A DNA stretch of 64,000 nt from Priestia abyssalis (GTDB taxonomy: Bacteria > Bacillota > Bacilli > Bacillales > Bacillaceae_H): NCBI RefSeq assembly GCF_002019595.1, contig NZ_KV917369.1, positions 5,438,326 to 5,502,325 of the forward strand. The letters are read 5' to 3'. The notes under the pieces are model-generated. The model saw nothing but the letters and a program-made list of their open reading frames with translations. It ran no database searches and was not told the origin of the DNA. Shown piece by piece: positions 1-7,917 of this stretch (position 1 is the first letter of the stretch; each line of letters begins with the position of its first letter). The translations under genes were made by a program, and so were the position numbers.

Positions 1-97
1 CTAAAAACTCCTGCTTGAAAAATAAAAAAGGCCTCTCACTTCACATGACAGCCCTTTCAAGGTAACGCACTTATTCTTCATTCTTTTTAAGGAATAC

Positions 98-171
98 TGA
101 TGATGTTTAATCCATTCGACCCAAAGGGCCATTTTTTACAAATGGATTCAAAGTGTTGAAAGTCAACATCA
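98..171. other. Nested inverted repeats downstream of mntP
   Basis: Two nested inverted repeats lie just beyond the 3' end of mntP: an outer pair around 98-107 and 165-173 (GATGATGTT with AACATCAT) and an inner pair at 109-116 and 141-148 (AATCCATT with AATGGATT). In RNA these could form a long interrupted stem that might end mntP transcripts, but no clean U-tract follows. Function unknown. Confidence 0.3.
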
Positions 172-190
172 TTGTTGAATGAAGCTCTCC

Positions 191-751
191 TTAAAGAGGC
201 AATAACAACTTAATGCCGAAAGCTAATAAAATACTCCCGCCAAGCGCTTCGCTGTACTTCCCCAACCACCCCTGTACTCTTCTGCCCAATATAAGCCCCA
301 ACCACGTCAATACCATACTCATAAATCCGAAAATCGCAATGGTTACCGCTGTTCTAGCACCAAAAATACCTAAACTAAGACCAACCGAAAAACTATCTAA
401 GCTGACACTTAATGCAAATATCAACAGGCCTACCCCTGCTGGCTTAATAAGACTTTCCTCCTCATGCCGAAACGAAGAAACCATCATTTGTATTCCAAGT
501 ACAACGAGCAAAACACCTCCGGCATAGGAAGCAACGGTACCCAGTTTATCCGATAATAACTTTCCAATTATCATTCCTAAAAGAGGCATCCATATATGAA
601 AAAGACCAATTGTCACTCCTATATAGAAGATTTGGCGCATACGCAAACGAATCAGTCCCATTCCTAATCCGACCGAAAAGGCATCCATCCCCAGCGCCAA
701 TGCCATGATTGTTAATGTCATGAGTTCCCCTATCATCGTGGATATATCCAT
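191..751 (-). CDS. mntP: Manganese efflux pump MntP (YwlD)
   Basis: This 186-residue membrane protein exports Mn(II) from the cytoplasm. It is almost entirely hydrophobic, with about six predicted membrane segments arranged as two repeated halves. Each half carries the family's acidic motif: GMDAFSVGLGMG near residue 21 and SLDSFSVGLSLG near residue 117, whose aspartates are thought to bind the metal. The length matches the family. The start at 751 is preceded by a strong GAGGAGGGGG ribosome site. It lies about 100 bp downstream of ywlC, as in the B. subtilis ywlC-ywlD order. I see no yybP-ykoY manganese riboswitch in the short upstream gap, so any metal control must act elsewhere. Confidence 0.93.
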   Translation of the reverse strand: MDISTMIGELMTLTIMALALGMDAFSVGLGMGLIRLRMRQIFYIGVTIGLFHIWMPLLGMIIGKLLSDKLGTVASYAGGVLLVVLGIQMMVSSFRHEEESLIKPAGVGLLIFALSVSLDSFSVGLSLGIFGARTAVTIAIFGFMSMVLTWLGLILGRRVQGWLGKYSEALGGSILLAFGIKLLLPL

Positions 752-816
752 ACTCCCCCTCCTCGGACGTGCCTAATTCACCATATGCATGTACGAAAAG
801 TTTTAGAATAAAGAAT

Positions 817-845
817 GGGACATGGGCAAAAAATGCCCACGTCCC
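817..845 (-). terminator. Hairpin terminator after ywlC
   Basis: The arms GGGACATGGGCA and TGCCCACGTCCC (one mismatch, 5-nt loop) lie immediately beyond the ywlC stop. On the minus strand a T-rich stretch follows. It probably separates ywlC from mntP. Confidence 0.65.
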
Positions 846-854
846 AGATTTTTA

Positions 855-1895
855 TCATTCTAAAATGATTTGATGGCCGGCAGCTTTCATCAATCGATTC
901 ATTACCGCTTGTCCCACTCCCTCTTCAGGAAAACTTTCACTTAAAATAATATCCAAATCATGTTCGTTAAAAGAGCGAAGTACTTCATAAAGATGTGTGG
1001 CTACTGTGGATAAATCATCACGGGAGCCGCATCCCAATACAACGTCCGCTTGATAAAAAGATTCATTTTCCGTTGTCGTTAAGATCCCTACCCGTTTACC
1101 TTGCCCTCTCCATTCATCCGCTTTTTTCTGTAAAAAATCACGAGAGCCCTGAACGATATAAAGAGGAGCATTTGGTGCATAATGAGTATATTTCATTCCC
1201 GGGGACTTTGGTGCCTGTCCACTTATCAACAGCGCTTTATCTACACGGACTTTTCCTACCACAGCCTCAATCTGCTCCTTTGTCACTCCTCCCGGCCTCA
1301 AAATAAGAGGAGTATCTTCTGTGCAATCAAGAACCGTGGACTCTACTCCTACACCGGTCGGTCCTCCATCCACAATGCCGCTTATTCTGCCGTCAAGGTC
1401 TGCCCATACATGCTTGGCCAATGTCGGACTTGGTTTTCCAGATAAATTAGCACTTGGAGCAGCAATTGGTAAATCTACTTTTTTTAATAACTCTAATGCA
1501 ATAGGATGCGAAGGCATTCGAACGGCTACTGTCTCTAAACCTGCAGTCACTTTTTCCGAAATGCCGGGCCTCTTCTTCAACACTAACGTTAACGGGCCTG
1601 GCCAAAAACGGTCTATTAACGCTTGGGCTGAAGACGGAATTTCTTTTGCAATCTTTTCTACCGCTTCTTTGCTTCCAATGTGAATAATAAGCGGATTATC
1701 ACTCGGTCTTCCTTTTGCAACGAAAATTTTATCCACAGCCCGGTCAGAGGTGGCATCCGCTCCTAACCCATATACTGTTTCTGTAGGAAAGGCTATTGTT
1801 TCACCTTCCTTTAATAACTTTGCAGCTTCTTCTAATTGTGGATAAGCATGATTTTCCTGTTCATTTTTATCCACAATCCACATTTTTGTTCGCAA
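855..1895 (-). CDS. ywlC: Threonylcarbamoyl-AMP synthase, Sua5 type (YwlC)
   Basis: The enzyme makes threonylcarbamoyl-AMP from threonine, bicarbonate and ATP, the first step of the t6A modification of ANN-decoding tRNAs. The N-terminal YrdC/TsaC domain covers roughly residues 15-205, with FPTETVYGLGADAT and the KGRPSDNPLIIH basic motif. The extra C-terminal region, after the KSPGMKYTHYAP linker, is the Sua5 domain, so this is the long form. I place the start at the TTG at 1895 (346 residues, MRTKMWIVDK): the GGAG ribosome site at 1905-1908 is 9 nt from it but directly abuts the upstream in-frame TTG at 1904. Three perfect DnaA boxes fall inside the reading frame. Confidence 0.92.
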   Translation of the reverse strand: MRTKMWIVDKNEQENHAYPQLEEAAKLLKEGETIAFPTETVYGLGADATSDRAVDKIFVAKGRPSDNPLIIHIGSKEAVEKIAKEIPSSAQALIDRFWPGPLTLVLKKRPGISEKVTAGLETVAVRMPSHPIALELLKKVDLPIAAPSANLSGKPSPTLAKHVWADLDGRISGIVDGGPTGVGVESTVLDCTEDTPLILRPGGVTKEQIEAVVGKVRVDKALLISGQAPKSPGMKYTHYAPNAPLYIVQGSRDFLQKKADEWRGQGKRVGILTTTENESFYQADVVLGCGSRDDLSTVATHLYEVLRSFNEHDLDIILSESFPEEGVGQAVMNRLMKAAGHQIILE

Positions 1896-2188
1896 CTGTT
1901 CCAACTCCTATATTTTAGTCAATGATTTCCCTATATGTATTCCCTTTCTCAACAGGCAGAAAATCCTTTGTTTCACGGTATATACCGTTTCACAACTAGT
2001 GTTTTGACGTGTACAATAAGTTCCGCTAACCTTCATCACGCAATGAGAAAATTTTGATGAATGAAAGTTTACTTTATTATAACAGATATTGTTTTGTTTA
2101 TAAGATTACGGGATTTTGTGGAAAAAGTTAAGTTTTATCCACAAAATGTGGATAAAACTTAACTTTATGTTGATAACTGTGTGGATAT
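1005..2188. promoter_or_regulatory. DnaA-box cluster across ywlC and the ywlC-ywlB gap
   Basis: Five exact copies of the DnaA box TTATCCACA occur, counting both strands: 1005-1013, 1729-1737, 1867-1875, 2135-2143 and 2147-2155. One-mismatch copies lie at 1223-1231, 1237-1245, 2168-2176 and 2180-2188. A given 9-mer should occur about 0.01 times by chance in this length, so the cluster is not random. From memory, the ywlC region of B. subtilis is one of the DnaA-bound box clusters outside oriC that restrain replication initiation. I infer the same role here. Confidence 0.8.
2124..2166. repeat. Perfect 19-bp hairpin carrying two facing DnaA boxes
   Basis: The arms 2124-2142 and 2148-2166 are perfectly complementary around the loop AAAAT. 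Each arm contains an exact DnaA box, facing the other. On the minus strand the hairpin follows the ywlB stop and is trailed by a short T-run, so it could also end ywlB transcripts, although the stem is AT-rich. Confidence 0.75.
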
Positions 2189-2643
2189 TAGTTTGATTCT
2201 ATAAAAGTATGTTCCATCACACAAATAGACGTTTCTTGTTCACCGACTATCATCAGATTAAGTTCTCTCATTGCTGCAGGGAGCTCATTATATTCAATTT
2301 CTCGAAAGTTTAACAGCTTAAAAAATGGAATGGATACTGCTTTATTCGTCACTAAATACAAACGCTGCATTCCCTTTTCTTTAGCCAAGGCCATAACTGC
2401 CTGAAAAAGCACGAAGATATCCCGCTCTGTTAAAGAGGGCGCAATGACTAAAGATCTTAATAAGCCATTTTCTTGAATAGACTGAAACCCAACCGTCGCT
2501 AATAATTGTTGTTTATCATCTTCCATGAGAACAAAATTATCAATGCAGCTCTCAATGTCGTCTACATAAATATCTACCTTTGCCCAAAAAGAAAGAACTG
2601 AATCTAAATCACACTTAGAAGCCAGCCGAACTATTTTCTCCAC
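2188..2643 (-). CDS. ywlB: GNAT-family acetyltransferase YwlB
   Basis: This is a 151-residue single-domain GNAT-like protein, matching B. subtilis YwlB in length and in position between spoIIR and ywlC. The N-terminus IVRLASKCDLDSVLSF resembles the start of a GNAT fold. The C-terminal half, from about residue 85 (VMALAKEKGMQRLYLVT, then PFFKLLNFREIEYNELP), matches the acetyl-CoA-binding and beta-bulge region seen in ArgA-type N-acetylglutamate synthases. The substrate is unknown; ArgA-like activity is only a possibility. The start is GTG at 2643, with GGGGTG seven bases upstream. Its 3' end abuts the DnaA-box hairpin. Confidence 0.75.
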   Translation of the reverse strand: MEKIVRLASKCDLDSVLSFWAKVDIYVDDIESCIDNFVLMEDDKQQLLATVGFQSIQENGLLRSLVIAPSLTERDIFVLFQAVMALAKEKGMQRLYLVTNKAVSIPFFKLLNFREIEYNELPAAMRELNLMIVGEQETSICVMEHTFIESN

Positions 2644-2719
2644 TTTTTATCACCCCATATACCTTTTCTAGTATCTACTCTATGAACAGTGACAAAAAAT
2701 AGAACTATATAGATCGATT

Positions 2720-2812
2720 TAGGAAGTTCGACATGACCAAAGAACGGCCATATCGAACTTCCTAGACCTAAGCGGCTGCTCCCCCTTTACGGGGTTGGCG
2801 CCAGCCGCTTAG
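2720..2812 (+). repeat. Two-hairpin element, copy 1
   Basis: Hairpin 1 (2720-2764) has arms TAGGAAGTTCGA and TCGAACTTCCTA. Hairpin 2 (2768-2812) has arms CTAAGCGGCTG and CAGCCGCTTAG around a CTCCCCCTTTACGGGGTT loop. The same layout, including the GATCGATYTA entry and the CTAGACCTAAGCGGCTG junction, recurs inverted at 42726-42819. It fills the gap between spoIIR and ywlB and lies antisense to both. Confidence 0.8.
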
Positions 2813-2911
2813 ACAAACCTTCGAGAGCGGATTCAAGTTGGCTGACTGACCGATTGTGAATACCTTTCAACGGGATGGAAATATATCCATTTATTAAGCG
2901 GAATGTAAAGC

Positions 2912-3526
2912 TTAAAATAATTTTGAAAGGAATTCTACGAGGAAAAACTTTACTTCTACTTGTTGTTTTTCTTCATTTGACGTTTCTTCTTTTGGCTCCT
3001 CTTTCTTCGGCCCCTCTTCTTTTACCGCTTCTCCGTTTGAAAAATCCAAGAAACAGAGCGGAGGGAATAATACACACCACCAGTTCGCTCCTTCACCTTT
3101 CCCGAGCGTAATAAGAATGGCTTCATACTCTCCTGCAGGATATAAAAACTGACCATAAAGTTTAGTAGGAAAACGAACCGTACCAAAATCCACTTGGACT
3201 TCTTGCCCTGCTTGCTTTTCTTTGACTACCTCTTCCGCTATTCCCTGAATGATCGGCAAGCGGCTTTTGATTAATTCGCGAGCGGCCTCAACAGATGTCA
3301 AATCAGCTACCCATTGGTTAATTTCTTCATTTACGCGATCACGAATTTCTCTTTTTAACGCTTGATCTTCATCCGAATCGCTATTTGCCAAAATACGCAG
3401 GCGAATCGCTTCATCTGGAATCACAACCGGTTCGTTCGCCTTTGCAAACGATTGATTATATAAAAGATGGCCATGAGCCCCTATTAACAAAAGAATAAAA
3501 TAAATGATTACGTATTTTTTCATCAT
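2912..3526 (-). CDS. spoIIR: Stage II sporulation protein R
   Basis: SpoIIR is made in the forespore under sigma-F and secreted across the septum, where it triggers SpoIIGA to process pro-sigma-E in the mother cell. A hydrophobic N-terminal export segment (about residues 3-20) is followed by the family core: VIPDEAIRLRILANSDS, FPTKLYGQFLYPAGEYEA and GANWWCVLFPPLCFLDFSN. An acidic, low-complexity linker precedes a final EVKFFLVEFLSKLF helix. At 204 residues it is slightly shorter than the B. subtilis protein because the linker is shorter. An in-frame GTG at 3535 also exists, but the ATG at 3526 is better spaced from GAGGGG. Its place next to ywlB and prmC is conserved. Confidence 0.92.
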   Translation of the reverse strand: MMKKYVIIYFILLLIGAHGHLLYNQSFAKANEPVVIPDEAIRLRILANSDSDEDQALKREIRDRVNEEINQWVADLTSVEAARELIKSRLPIIQGIAEEVVKEKQAGQEVQVDFGTVRFPTKLYGQFLYPAGEYEAILITLGKGEGANWWCVLFPPLCFLDFSNGEAVKEEGPKKEEPKEETSNEEKQQVEVKFFLVEFLSKLF

Positions 3527-3586
3527 ATTTTCCACCGTCCCCTCAGTAAAACAGTATGGACAGATGGCAATTATCTTAAACTATTA

Positions 3587-3621
3587 AATTTATTCAACCA
3601 CAAAAAATGGTTGAATAAATT
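3587..3621. repeat. 14-bp inverted repeat upstream of spoIIR
   Basis: The arms AATTTATTCAACCA and TGGTTGAATAAATT are perfectly complementary around the loop CAAAAAA. The repeat lies about 60 bp before the spoIIR start. It lacks a T-run on either side, so it is more likely an operator or structural repeat than a terminator. I did not find a convincing sigma-F promoter beside it. Confidence 0.4.
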
Positions 3622-3753
3622 TACAGGCATGAACCTTAGCATTTAATCCTTTAAAACCAATTACTGGGAGATAAGGTTTATTTCACAGATGAAAAAATTA
3701 GATTTATAGATAGTTAGCAACCGACTTTTACGTATTTCACCAACTATCTACTA

Positions 3754-3801
3754 CATAAATGATGGGGCATGATGCTTTTTATTCATGCCCCATCATTTAT
3801 G
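3754..3801 (-). terminator. Terminator overlapping the prmC stop
   Basis: A perfect 19-bp stem (CATAAATGATGGGGCATGA with its complement, 10-nt loop) spans the last codons of prmC and separates it from spoIIR. Confidence 0.65.
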
Positions 3802-4663
3802 CAAGTTGAGCAAAGACCATTCGATCTTTGCCATTGATGTCATAAACGACTTCTACTTCCGCTTGAGGAAATGCCTCCTCCAGCATGGAAGCGACGATAT
3901 GCGCTTGCCCCATTCCCACTTCAAAGGCAATGAACCCCTTCTCTTCCATAACAAGCGGAAGCTCCTCCATAAAACGACGATAAAAATCCAATCCGTCCTC
4001 GCCTCCAAACAAAGCCCTCATCGGCTCATGTTCTTTTACAACTGGAGAAAGAATGTCAATATCCCCGTCTGGAATATAAGGCGGATTGGATACTACAACG
4101 GCAGCTTTTTTCCCTTGTTGAATAAGGGGCTGAAGTAAATCTCCATGAACAAACGTTACATCTGCATGAAGGGCTTGGGCATTGGTTGATGCTATATCTA
4201 AAGAAGGTTGGGCAATATCAATAGCCGTGACGATTGCATTGGACAATTCAAGAGCAAGGGTTACCGCTATCGCTCCACTCCCTGTCCCAACATCCACTAA
4301 CTCAAACGTCTCTTCGCCAAAGTGACTTTGGGCCCTTTGAATGACCCCTTCTACCAATTCTTCCGTTTCAGGGCGAGGAATCAATACCTCTTCATTTACC
4401 CGAAATGCACGCCCGTAAAATTCCTCGTACCCCATAATATATTGGACAGGAATACCAGAGACATGAGCATGTATATCTTCTATAAACTTTCGTTTCACTT
4501 CTTCATTCAGCTGTTCCTGCATAGAGCTAAACAACATAGAACGGCTCATCTTTAAATGATGACGCAACAACAGTTCACCCGCATTTTCATCCCGATTCGC
4601 TTCTTTTAAAAAAGAAGAAGCCCATTTTAGGGCTTCATACACTTTGTCAAACACGACAGCCAT
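3797..4663 (-). CDS. prmC: Release factor glutamine methyltransferase PrmC (HemK)
   Basis: PrmC methylates the glutamine of the GGQ motif in release factors, using S-adenosylmethionine. The 288-residue protein has an N-terminal helical domain (about 1-85) and a Rossmann methyltransferase domain with the SAM loop DVGTGSGAIAV (about 124-134) and the diagnostic substrate-binding NPPY at 193-196. Its start codon overlaps the prfA stop by one base (TAATG), so it is translationally coupled to its own substrate, release factor 1. This is the usual Bacillus arrangement. A strong terminator overlaps its 3' end. Confidence 0.95.
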   Translation of the reverse strand: MAVVFDKVYEALKWASSFLKEANRDENAGELLLRHHLKMSRSMLFSSMQEQLNEEVKRKFIEDIHAHVSGIPVQYIMGYEEFYGRAFRVNEEVLIPRPETEELVEGVIQRAQSHFGEETFELVDVGTGSGAIAVTLALELSNAIVTAIDIAQPSLDIASTNAQALHADVTFVHGDLLQPLIQQGKKAAVVVSNPPYIPDGDIDILSPVVKEHEPMRALFGGEDGLDFYRRFMEELPLVMEEKGFIAFEVGMGQAHIVASMLEEAFPQAEVEVVYDINGKDRMVFAQLA

Positions 4664-5730
4664 TAGTCTGCTTGCTCCATTTTCAGCGCTTGGTCTTCCA
4701 TGATCAGCGCTTCAATCACTTCATTAAGCTTACCTTCCAGAATTTGATCGAGCTTTTGAATCGTTAGACCAATGCGGTGGTCTGTGACGCGGTTTTGTGG
4801 GAAATTGTAAGTACGGATACGCTCAGATCGATCTCCTGTACCTACCGCCTGCTTACGGTTTTGATCATACTCCGCTTGTGCTTCCCGCTGGAATTTATCA
4901 TACACGCGAGCACGCAATACTTTCATCGCTTTTTCCTTATTTTTAATCTGCGACTTCTCATCTTGACATGATACGACGGTTCCAGTAGGAAGGTGGGTTA
5001 AACGAACAGCCGACATCGTCGTGTTAACACTTTGTCCGCCAGGGCCACTAGATGCAAACGTATCAACACGGATATCTTTTTCATGAATTTCCACCTCAAC
5101 CTCTTCCGCTTCCGGTAAACAAGCTACCGTAGCCGTTGAAGTGTGGATGCGTCCCCCTGATTCAGTCTCAGGTACACGCTGTACACGATGAGCACCGTTT
5201 TCGAACTTCAGTTTTGAATAAGCACCCTTCCCGTTAATCATAAATATAATCTCTTTATAACCGCCAACCCCTGTGGTAGTCGCTTCCATGACTTCCGTTT
5301 TCCATCCTTGCGCTTCCGCATAACGGGAATACATGCGATATAAATCTCCAGCAAAAAGGGCTGCTTCGTCCCCGCCTGCTGCGCCGCGAATTTCCATGAT
5401 AACATTTTTATCATCATTCGGGTCTTTTGGTAATAACAGCACTTTTAGACGGGCTTCCAATTCCTCCACTTGATCTTCTAACTCGGAGATTTCCTCTTTT
5501 ACCATCTCCCGCATATCAGCATCTAACTTATCGTCCAGCATGGCTTTCGCATCGGTTAGCTGCTCTTTTATGTCTTTATATTCTCTATAAGCTTCTACCG
5601 TTTCCTGGATATCCGCTTGTTCTTTCGAATACTCTCTTAACTTAGAGGGGTTATTTACAATTTCAGGGTCGCTAAGAAATTCATTTAACTTTTCGTAGCG
5701 ATCTTCTACCGCTTGTAAACGATCAAACAC
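4663..5730 (-). CDS. prfA: Peptide chain release factor 1
   Basis: RF1 ends translation at UAA and UAG codons. The codon-recognition PxT motif (PET) sits at about 187-189 within RVPETESGGRIHTS, and the peptidyl-hydrolysis GGQ motif at about 231-233 (SSGPGGQSVNT). The N-terminal coiled-coil domain is typical. The open frame extends upstream, but I place the start at GTG 5730 (355 residues, MFDRLQAVEDRYEKL), where GAGGTG is well spaced and the N-terminus matches B. subtilis RF1. It is the first gene of a two-gene unit with prmC. Confidence 0.95.
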   Translation of the reverse strand: MFDRLQAVEDRYEKLNEFLSDPEIVNNPSKLREYSKEQADIQETVEAYREYKDIKEQLTDAKAMLDDKLDADMREMVKEEISELEDQVEELEARLKVLLLPKDPNDDKNVIMEIRGAAGGDEAALFAGDLYRMYSRYAEAQGWKTEVMEATTTGVGGYKEIIFMINGKGAYSKLKFENGAHRVQRVPETESGGRIHTSTATVACLPEAEEVEVEIHEKDIRVDTFASSGPGGQSVNTTMSAVRLTHLPTGTVVSCQDEKSQIKNKEKAMKVLRARVYDKFQREAQAEYDQNRKQAVGTGDRSERIRTYNFPQNRVTDHRIGLTIQKLDQILEGKLNEVIEALIMEDQALKMEQAD

Positions 5731-5854
5731 ATCATTCACCTCATTTTTTATCCATAACATTCTAATTATAGTATAGGTGACACCCCCCGTCAAAATCAAA
5801 TCGGTATAAAGAATAGAATAGAGCTAAAAAATTTTTACCATATTCTTTAAACAG

Positions 5855-5896
5855 AAGCGGCCGACAACCTCCCTTTCAGGCTTTTGCCGACCGCTT
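5855..5896 (+). repeat. Solitary hairpin 2 of the two-hairpin family
   Basis: The arms AAGCGGCCGACAA and TTGCCGACCGCTT (two wobble or mismatch positions) flank a CCTCCCTTTCAGGCTT loop, followed by ATACGA as in other copies of the family. No clear hairpin 1 precedes it. It lies between prfA and the lipoprotein gene. Confidence 0.6.
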
Positions 5897-5911
5897 ATAC
5901 GAAAAACCTTG

Positions 5912-6340
5912 TCATTTGACAGCTTTTACATGGAAATGAAAACGAGGAAGGCCTTCAAACAGCTCTCGAGCGACAATGTTTTGCACCTTTTCCTTTTCAG
6001 ACGCACTCATTTCCTCTCCTGTGTGAACAGTCACCCAGGCGTCACGTCCATTTACCTTCAAATCCCCTATCCGATAAGGGGTTTCAACTTCAACTACTTC
6101 TTTCATCTTTTCATAATCATTTGATACCTTCGATCTTACTGGAGTCGTATTAGGAAAATTAGGATTTTGGTCGGTAAACTCTTCATAGCGGATTAACTCT
6201 TTTTCCAATTTATTATCATCTCGATAAGATGTTAATAATTTTTTGCCATTCTCATCTTCTACCCGAGCATCCTGGGTACTGTTATAACCAGCACAAGCAC
6301 TCATAAAAATCATACATAGCAATAAAACGTTTTTTTTCAC
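5912..6340 (-). CDS. Probable sporulation lipoprotein, YhcN/YlaJ-like
   Basis: This 142-residue exported protein has a signal peptide and a lipobox at about residues 13-16 (MSACAG), so it should be lipid-anchored outside the membrane. The C-terminal half (VNGRDAWVTVHTGEEMSA, then VQNIVARELFEGLPRFH) resembles the YhcN/YlaJ fold of spore-associated lipoproteins, which includes a short beta-alpha module. The start is GTG at 6340 behind AGGAGGTG. It stands alone between the prfA region and the tdk terminator. Function is not known; the family assignment rests on pattern only. Confidence 0.55.
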   Translation of the reverse strand: MKKNVLLLCMIFMSACAGYNSTQDARVEDENGKKLLTSYRDDNKLEKELIRYEEFTDQNPNFPNTTPVRSKVSNDYEKMKEVVEVETPYRIGDLKVNGRDAWVTVHTGEEMSASEKEKVQNIVARELFEGLPRFHFHVKAVK

Positions 6341-6403
6341 AATGACACCTCCTATGACTTAGATTTCCCGGTTATACAAAATCAAATAAAGTAAACTTAA
6401 GGA

Positions 6404-6448
6404 AAAAAAGATGCCTGCATGGTCATTCACCATGCAGGCATCTTTTTT
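6404..6448 (-). terminator. Strong intrinsic terminator beyond tdk
   Basis: A perfect 20-bp stem (arm AAAAAAGATGCCTGCATGGT, loop CATTC) ends in a T-run on both strands. It probably terminates tdk but is separated from the tdk stop by the repeat at 6461-6608, as if that repeat had been inserted between gene and terminator. Confidence 0.75.
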
Positions 6449-6460
6449 GGATGATATTGT

Positions 6461-6608
6461 GTCTAGCTCCAGCGCCTAGCTTAGCACGGGAAAAGATGAT
6501 TGCCCTCATAAGGCAAAAAGCGCCTTATGGGTCAATCCCTATTTCCTTGGGCCCACAGGACGTGGCGGTCTTAGTCGGCCTTCTTTAACCAAGGCGCTTA
6601 TGCTTTTC
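6461..6608 (+). repeat. Intergenic repeat 'CTCCAGCGCCTAGC', copy 1
   Basis: This ~145-bp element begins GTCTAGCTCCAGCGCCTAGC and ends in AAGGCGCTTATGCTTTTCTT, with an internal TAAGGCAAAAAGCGCCTTA hairpin. Related copies lie at 39955-40112 and 44709-44835. Its end abuts the tdk stop codon. I recognise the type as a repeat common in Bacillaceae genomes; it encodes nothing. Confidence 0.75.
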
Positions 6609-7196
6609 TTATTGATAGACTTTACGGGGAACTGCATGACAATGTCGGCACCTTGGCTCATACGATTCAGAAGCCCCTACTAGAATGATGGGATCATCAT
6701 AAGAAGCAGGCTGTCCATCAATTAAACGCTGGGTACGGCTTGCAGGTGAACCACAAGCTGCACAAACCGCTTGCAGTTTTGTTACCGATTCTGCAATCGC
6801 CATTAACGCAGGTACCTGTCCAAATGGCTCTCCTCTGAAATCTTGGTCAAGTCCGGCAACAATTACGCGATACCCTCTATCGGCAAGTGTTTGAACAACT
6901 TCTAAAATCCCTTCATCAAAGAACTGAACTTCATCGATTGCTACAACGTCCGTTTCTTCCATTACCTCTTTTAAAATCTGTGCAGAATTACGGGTAGGCA
7001 TCGCAATTACTGACGAACCATTATGTGATACGACCGCTTCTTCACTATAACGATTATCAATAGCAGGCTTAAATACTTGAACCTGCTGTTTGGCAAATTG
7101 TGTACGACGAACCCGGCGAATCAGTTCTTCTGATTTCCCGGAAAACATACTGCCGCAAATCACTTCAATCCAACCGCTTTGCTTCATTACATACAT
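6609..7196 (-). CDS. tdk: Thymidine kinase
   Basis: Thymidine kinase phosphorylates thymidine with ATP for DNA-precursor salvage. The type II enzyme has the P-loop GSMFSGKS at 15-22, the Walker B-like DVVAIDEVQFF, and a zinc-binding lasso region with CAACG and a late CRHC pair. The start is set at ATG 7196 (195 residues, MYVMKQSGWIEV), which matches B. subtilis Tdk and is preceded by GGGAGA, although the frame remains open further upstream. It sits downstream of rpmE and rho in the conserved Bacillus order. A dispersed repeat begins exactly at its stop codon. Confidence 0.94.
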   Translation of the reverse strand: MYVMKQSGWIEVICGSMFSGKSEELIRRVRRTQFAKQQVQVFKPAIDNRYSEEAVVSHNGSSVIAMPTRNSAQILKEVMEETDVVAIDEVQFFDEGILEVVQTLADRGYRVIVAGLDQDFRGEPFGQVPALMAIAESVTKLQAVCAACGSPASRTQRLIDGQPASYDDPIILVGASESYEPRCRHCHAVPRKVYQ

Positions 7197-7349
7197 GGCG
7201 CGGATCTCTCCCTTCCGTGTCATTACAATGAAGTGAACCGCTCTTCTACTTCTGTGTACCTAGATGATATATTATCCATCCAATTATCATCTATGTATTT
7301 TAATTATTCACTATATGTTAACCCGTACGGGAAGTGCTATTCACGTAAA

Positions 7350-7383
7350 AAACAGGCAAGAACTGAGAGTCACTTGCCTGTTT
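7350..7383 (-). terminator. rpmE terminator
   Basis: The stem AAACAGGCAAG / CTTGCCTGTTT is followed on the minus strand by a T-run. It lies just after the rpmE stop and before tdk. Confidence 0.75.
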
Positions 7384-7399
7384 GATAACATCATATTGA

Positions 7400-7600
7400 T
7401 TACTTAAGACCGTATTTTTTATTGAAGCGATCAACGCGACCATCCGCAGAAGCGAATTTTTGACGGCCAGTGTAGAATGGATGGCATTCAGAGCAAACCT
7501 CAATGCGAATCTCTTCTTTAACAGAGCCAGTTTCAAATTCATTTCCACAAGCGCATTTCACCATAACTTTTTTGTAGTTTGGATGAATTCCTGTTTTCAT
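7400..7600 (-). CDS. rpmE: Ribosomal protein L31 (zinc form)
   Basis: This 66-residue protein of the large ribosomal subunit carries the complete zinc ribbon: CAC at residues 16-18 and CSEC at 37-40, so it is the C+ (zinc-containing) paralogue rather than the zinc-independent YtiA type. The ends MKTGIHPNYKKV and RVDRFNKKYGLK are typical. The open frame extends upstream, but ATG 7600 has the well-placed GGAGATG site. Being the zinc-rich form, it could act as a zinc store when replaced under starvation, as described for B. subtilis. Confidence 0.95.
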   Translation of the reverse strand: MKTGIHPNYKKVMVKCACGNEFETGSVKEEIRIEVCSECHPFYTGRQKFASADGRVDRFNKKYGLK

Positions 7601-7873
7601 GCTTTTCATCTCCTTCCGCCCTGAATCATTCTGAAACAGAGTTATATAAACCAATACGATAGACGAAACATCGACATTTAATATGCTTATTTCGACATCG
7701 CATACTAAACACACATGAAGAAATTATAACAAGGGTCAAGCAGTTTTGCAACTACCTGTTTTTACAATTTCAAATTTGTTTCGTATTAACGGCTAATGAG
7801 ATTTCCGCGTCAAGATCTAACTTAACAAAGGAAACCTGCGCAAAAAAACTAACCGTAAAAGTACGAATAAATA

Positions 7874-7903
7874 AACACCCTTATGGATGAAAGTGTCCTT
7901 TAT
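7874..7903 (-). terminator. Probable rho terminator
   Basis: On the minus strand the stem ACACTTT...AAGGGTGT is followed by TTATTTATT, shortly after the rho stop. The stem is short, so this is a moderate call. Confidence 0.45.
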
Positions 7904-7917
7904 CATTGTAACATGAT

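Noticed and set aside
752..854. Possible yybP-ykoY manganese riboswitch for mntP
   Set aside because: The gap is only about 100 bp and is largely the ywlC terminator; I do not see the conserved riboswitch core.
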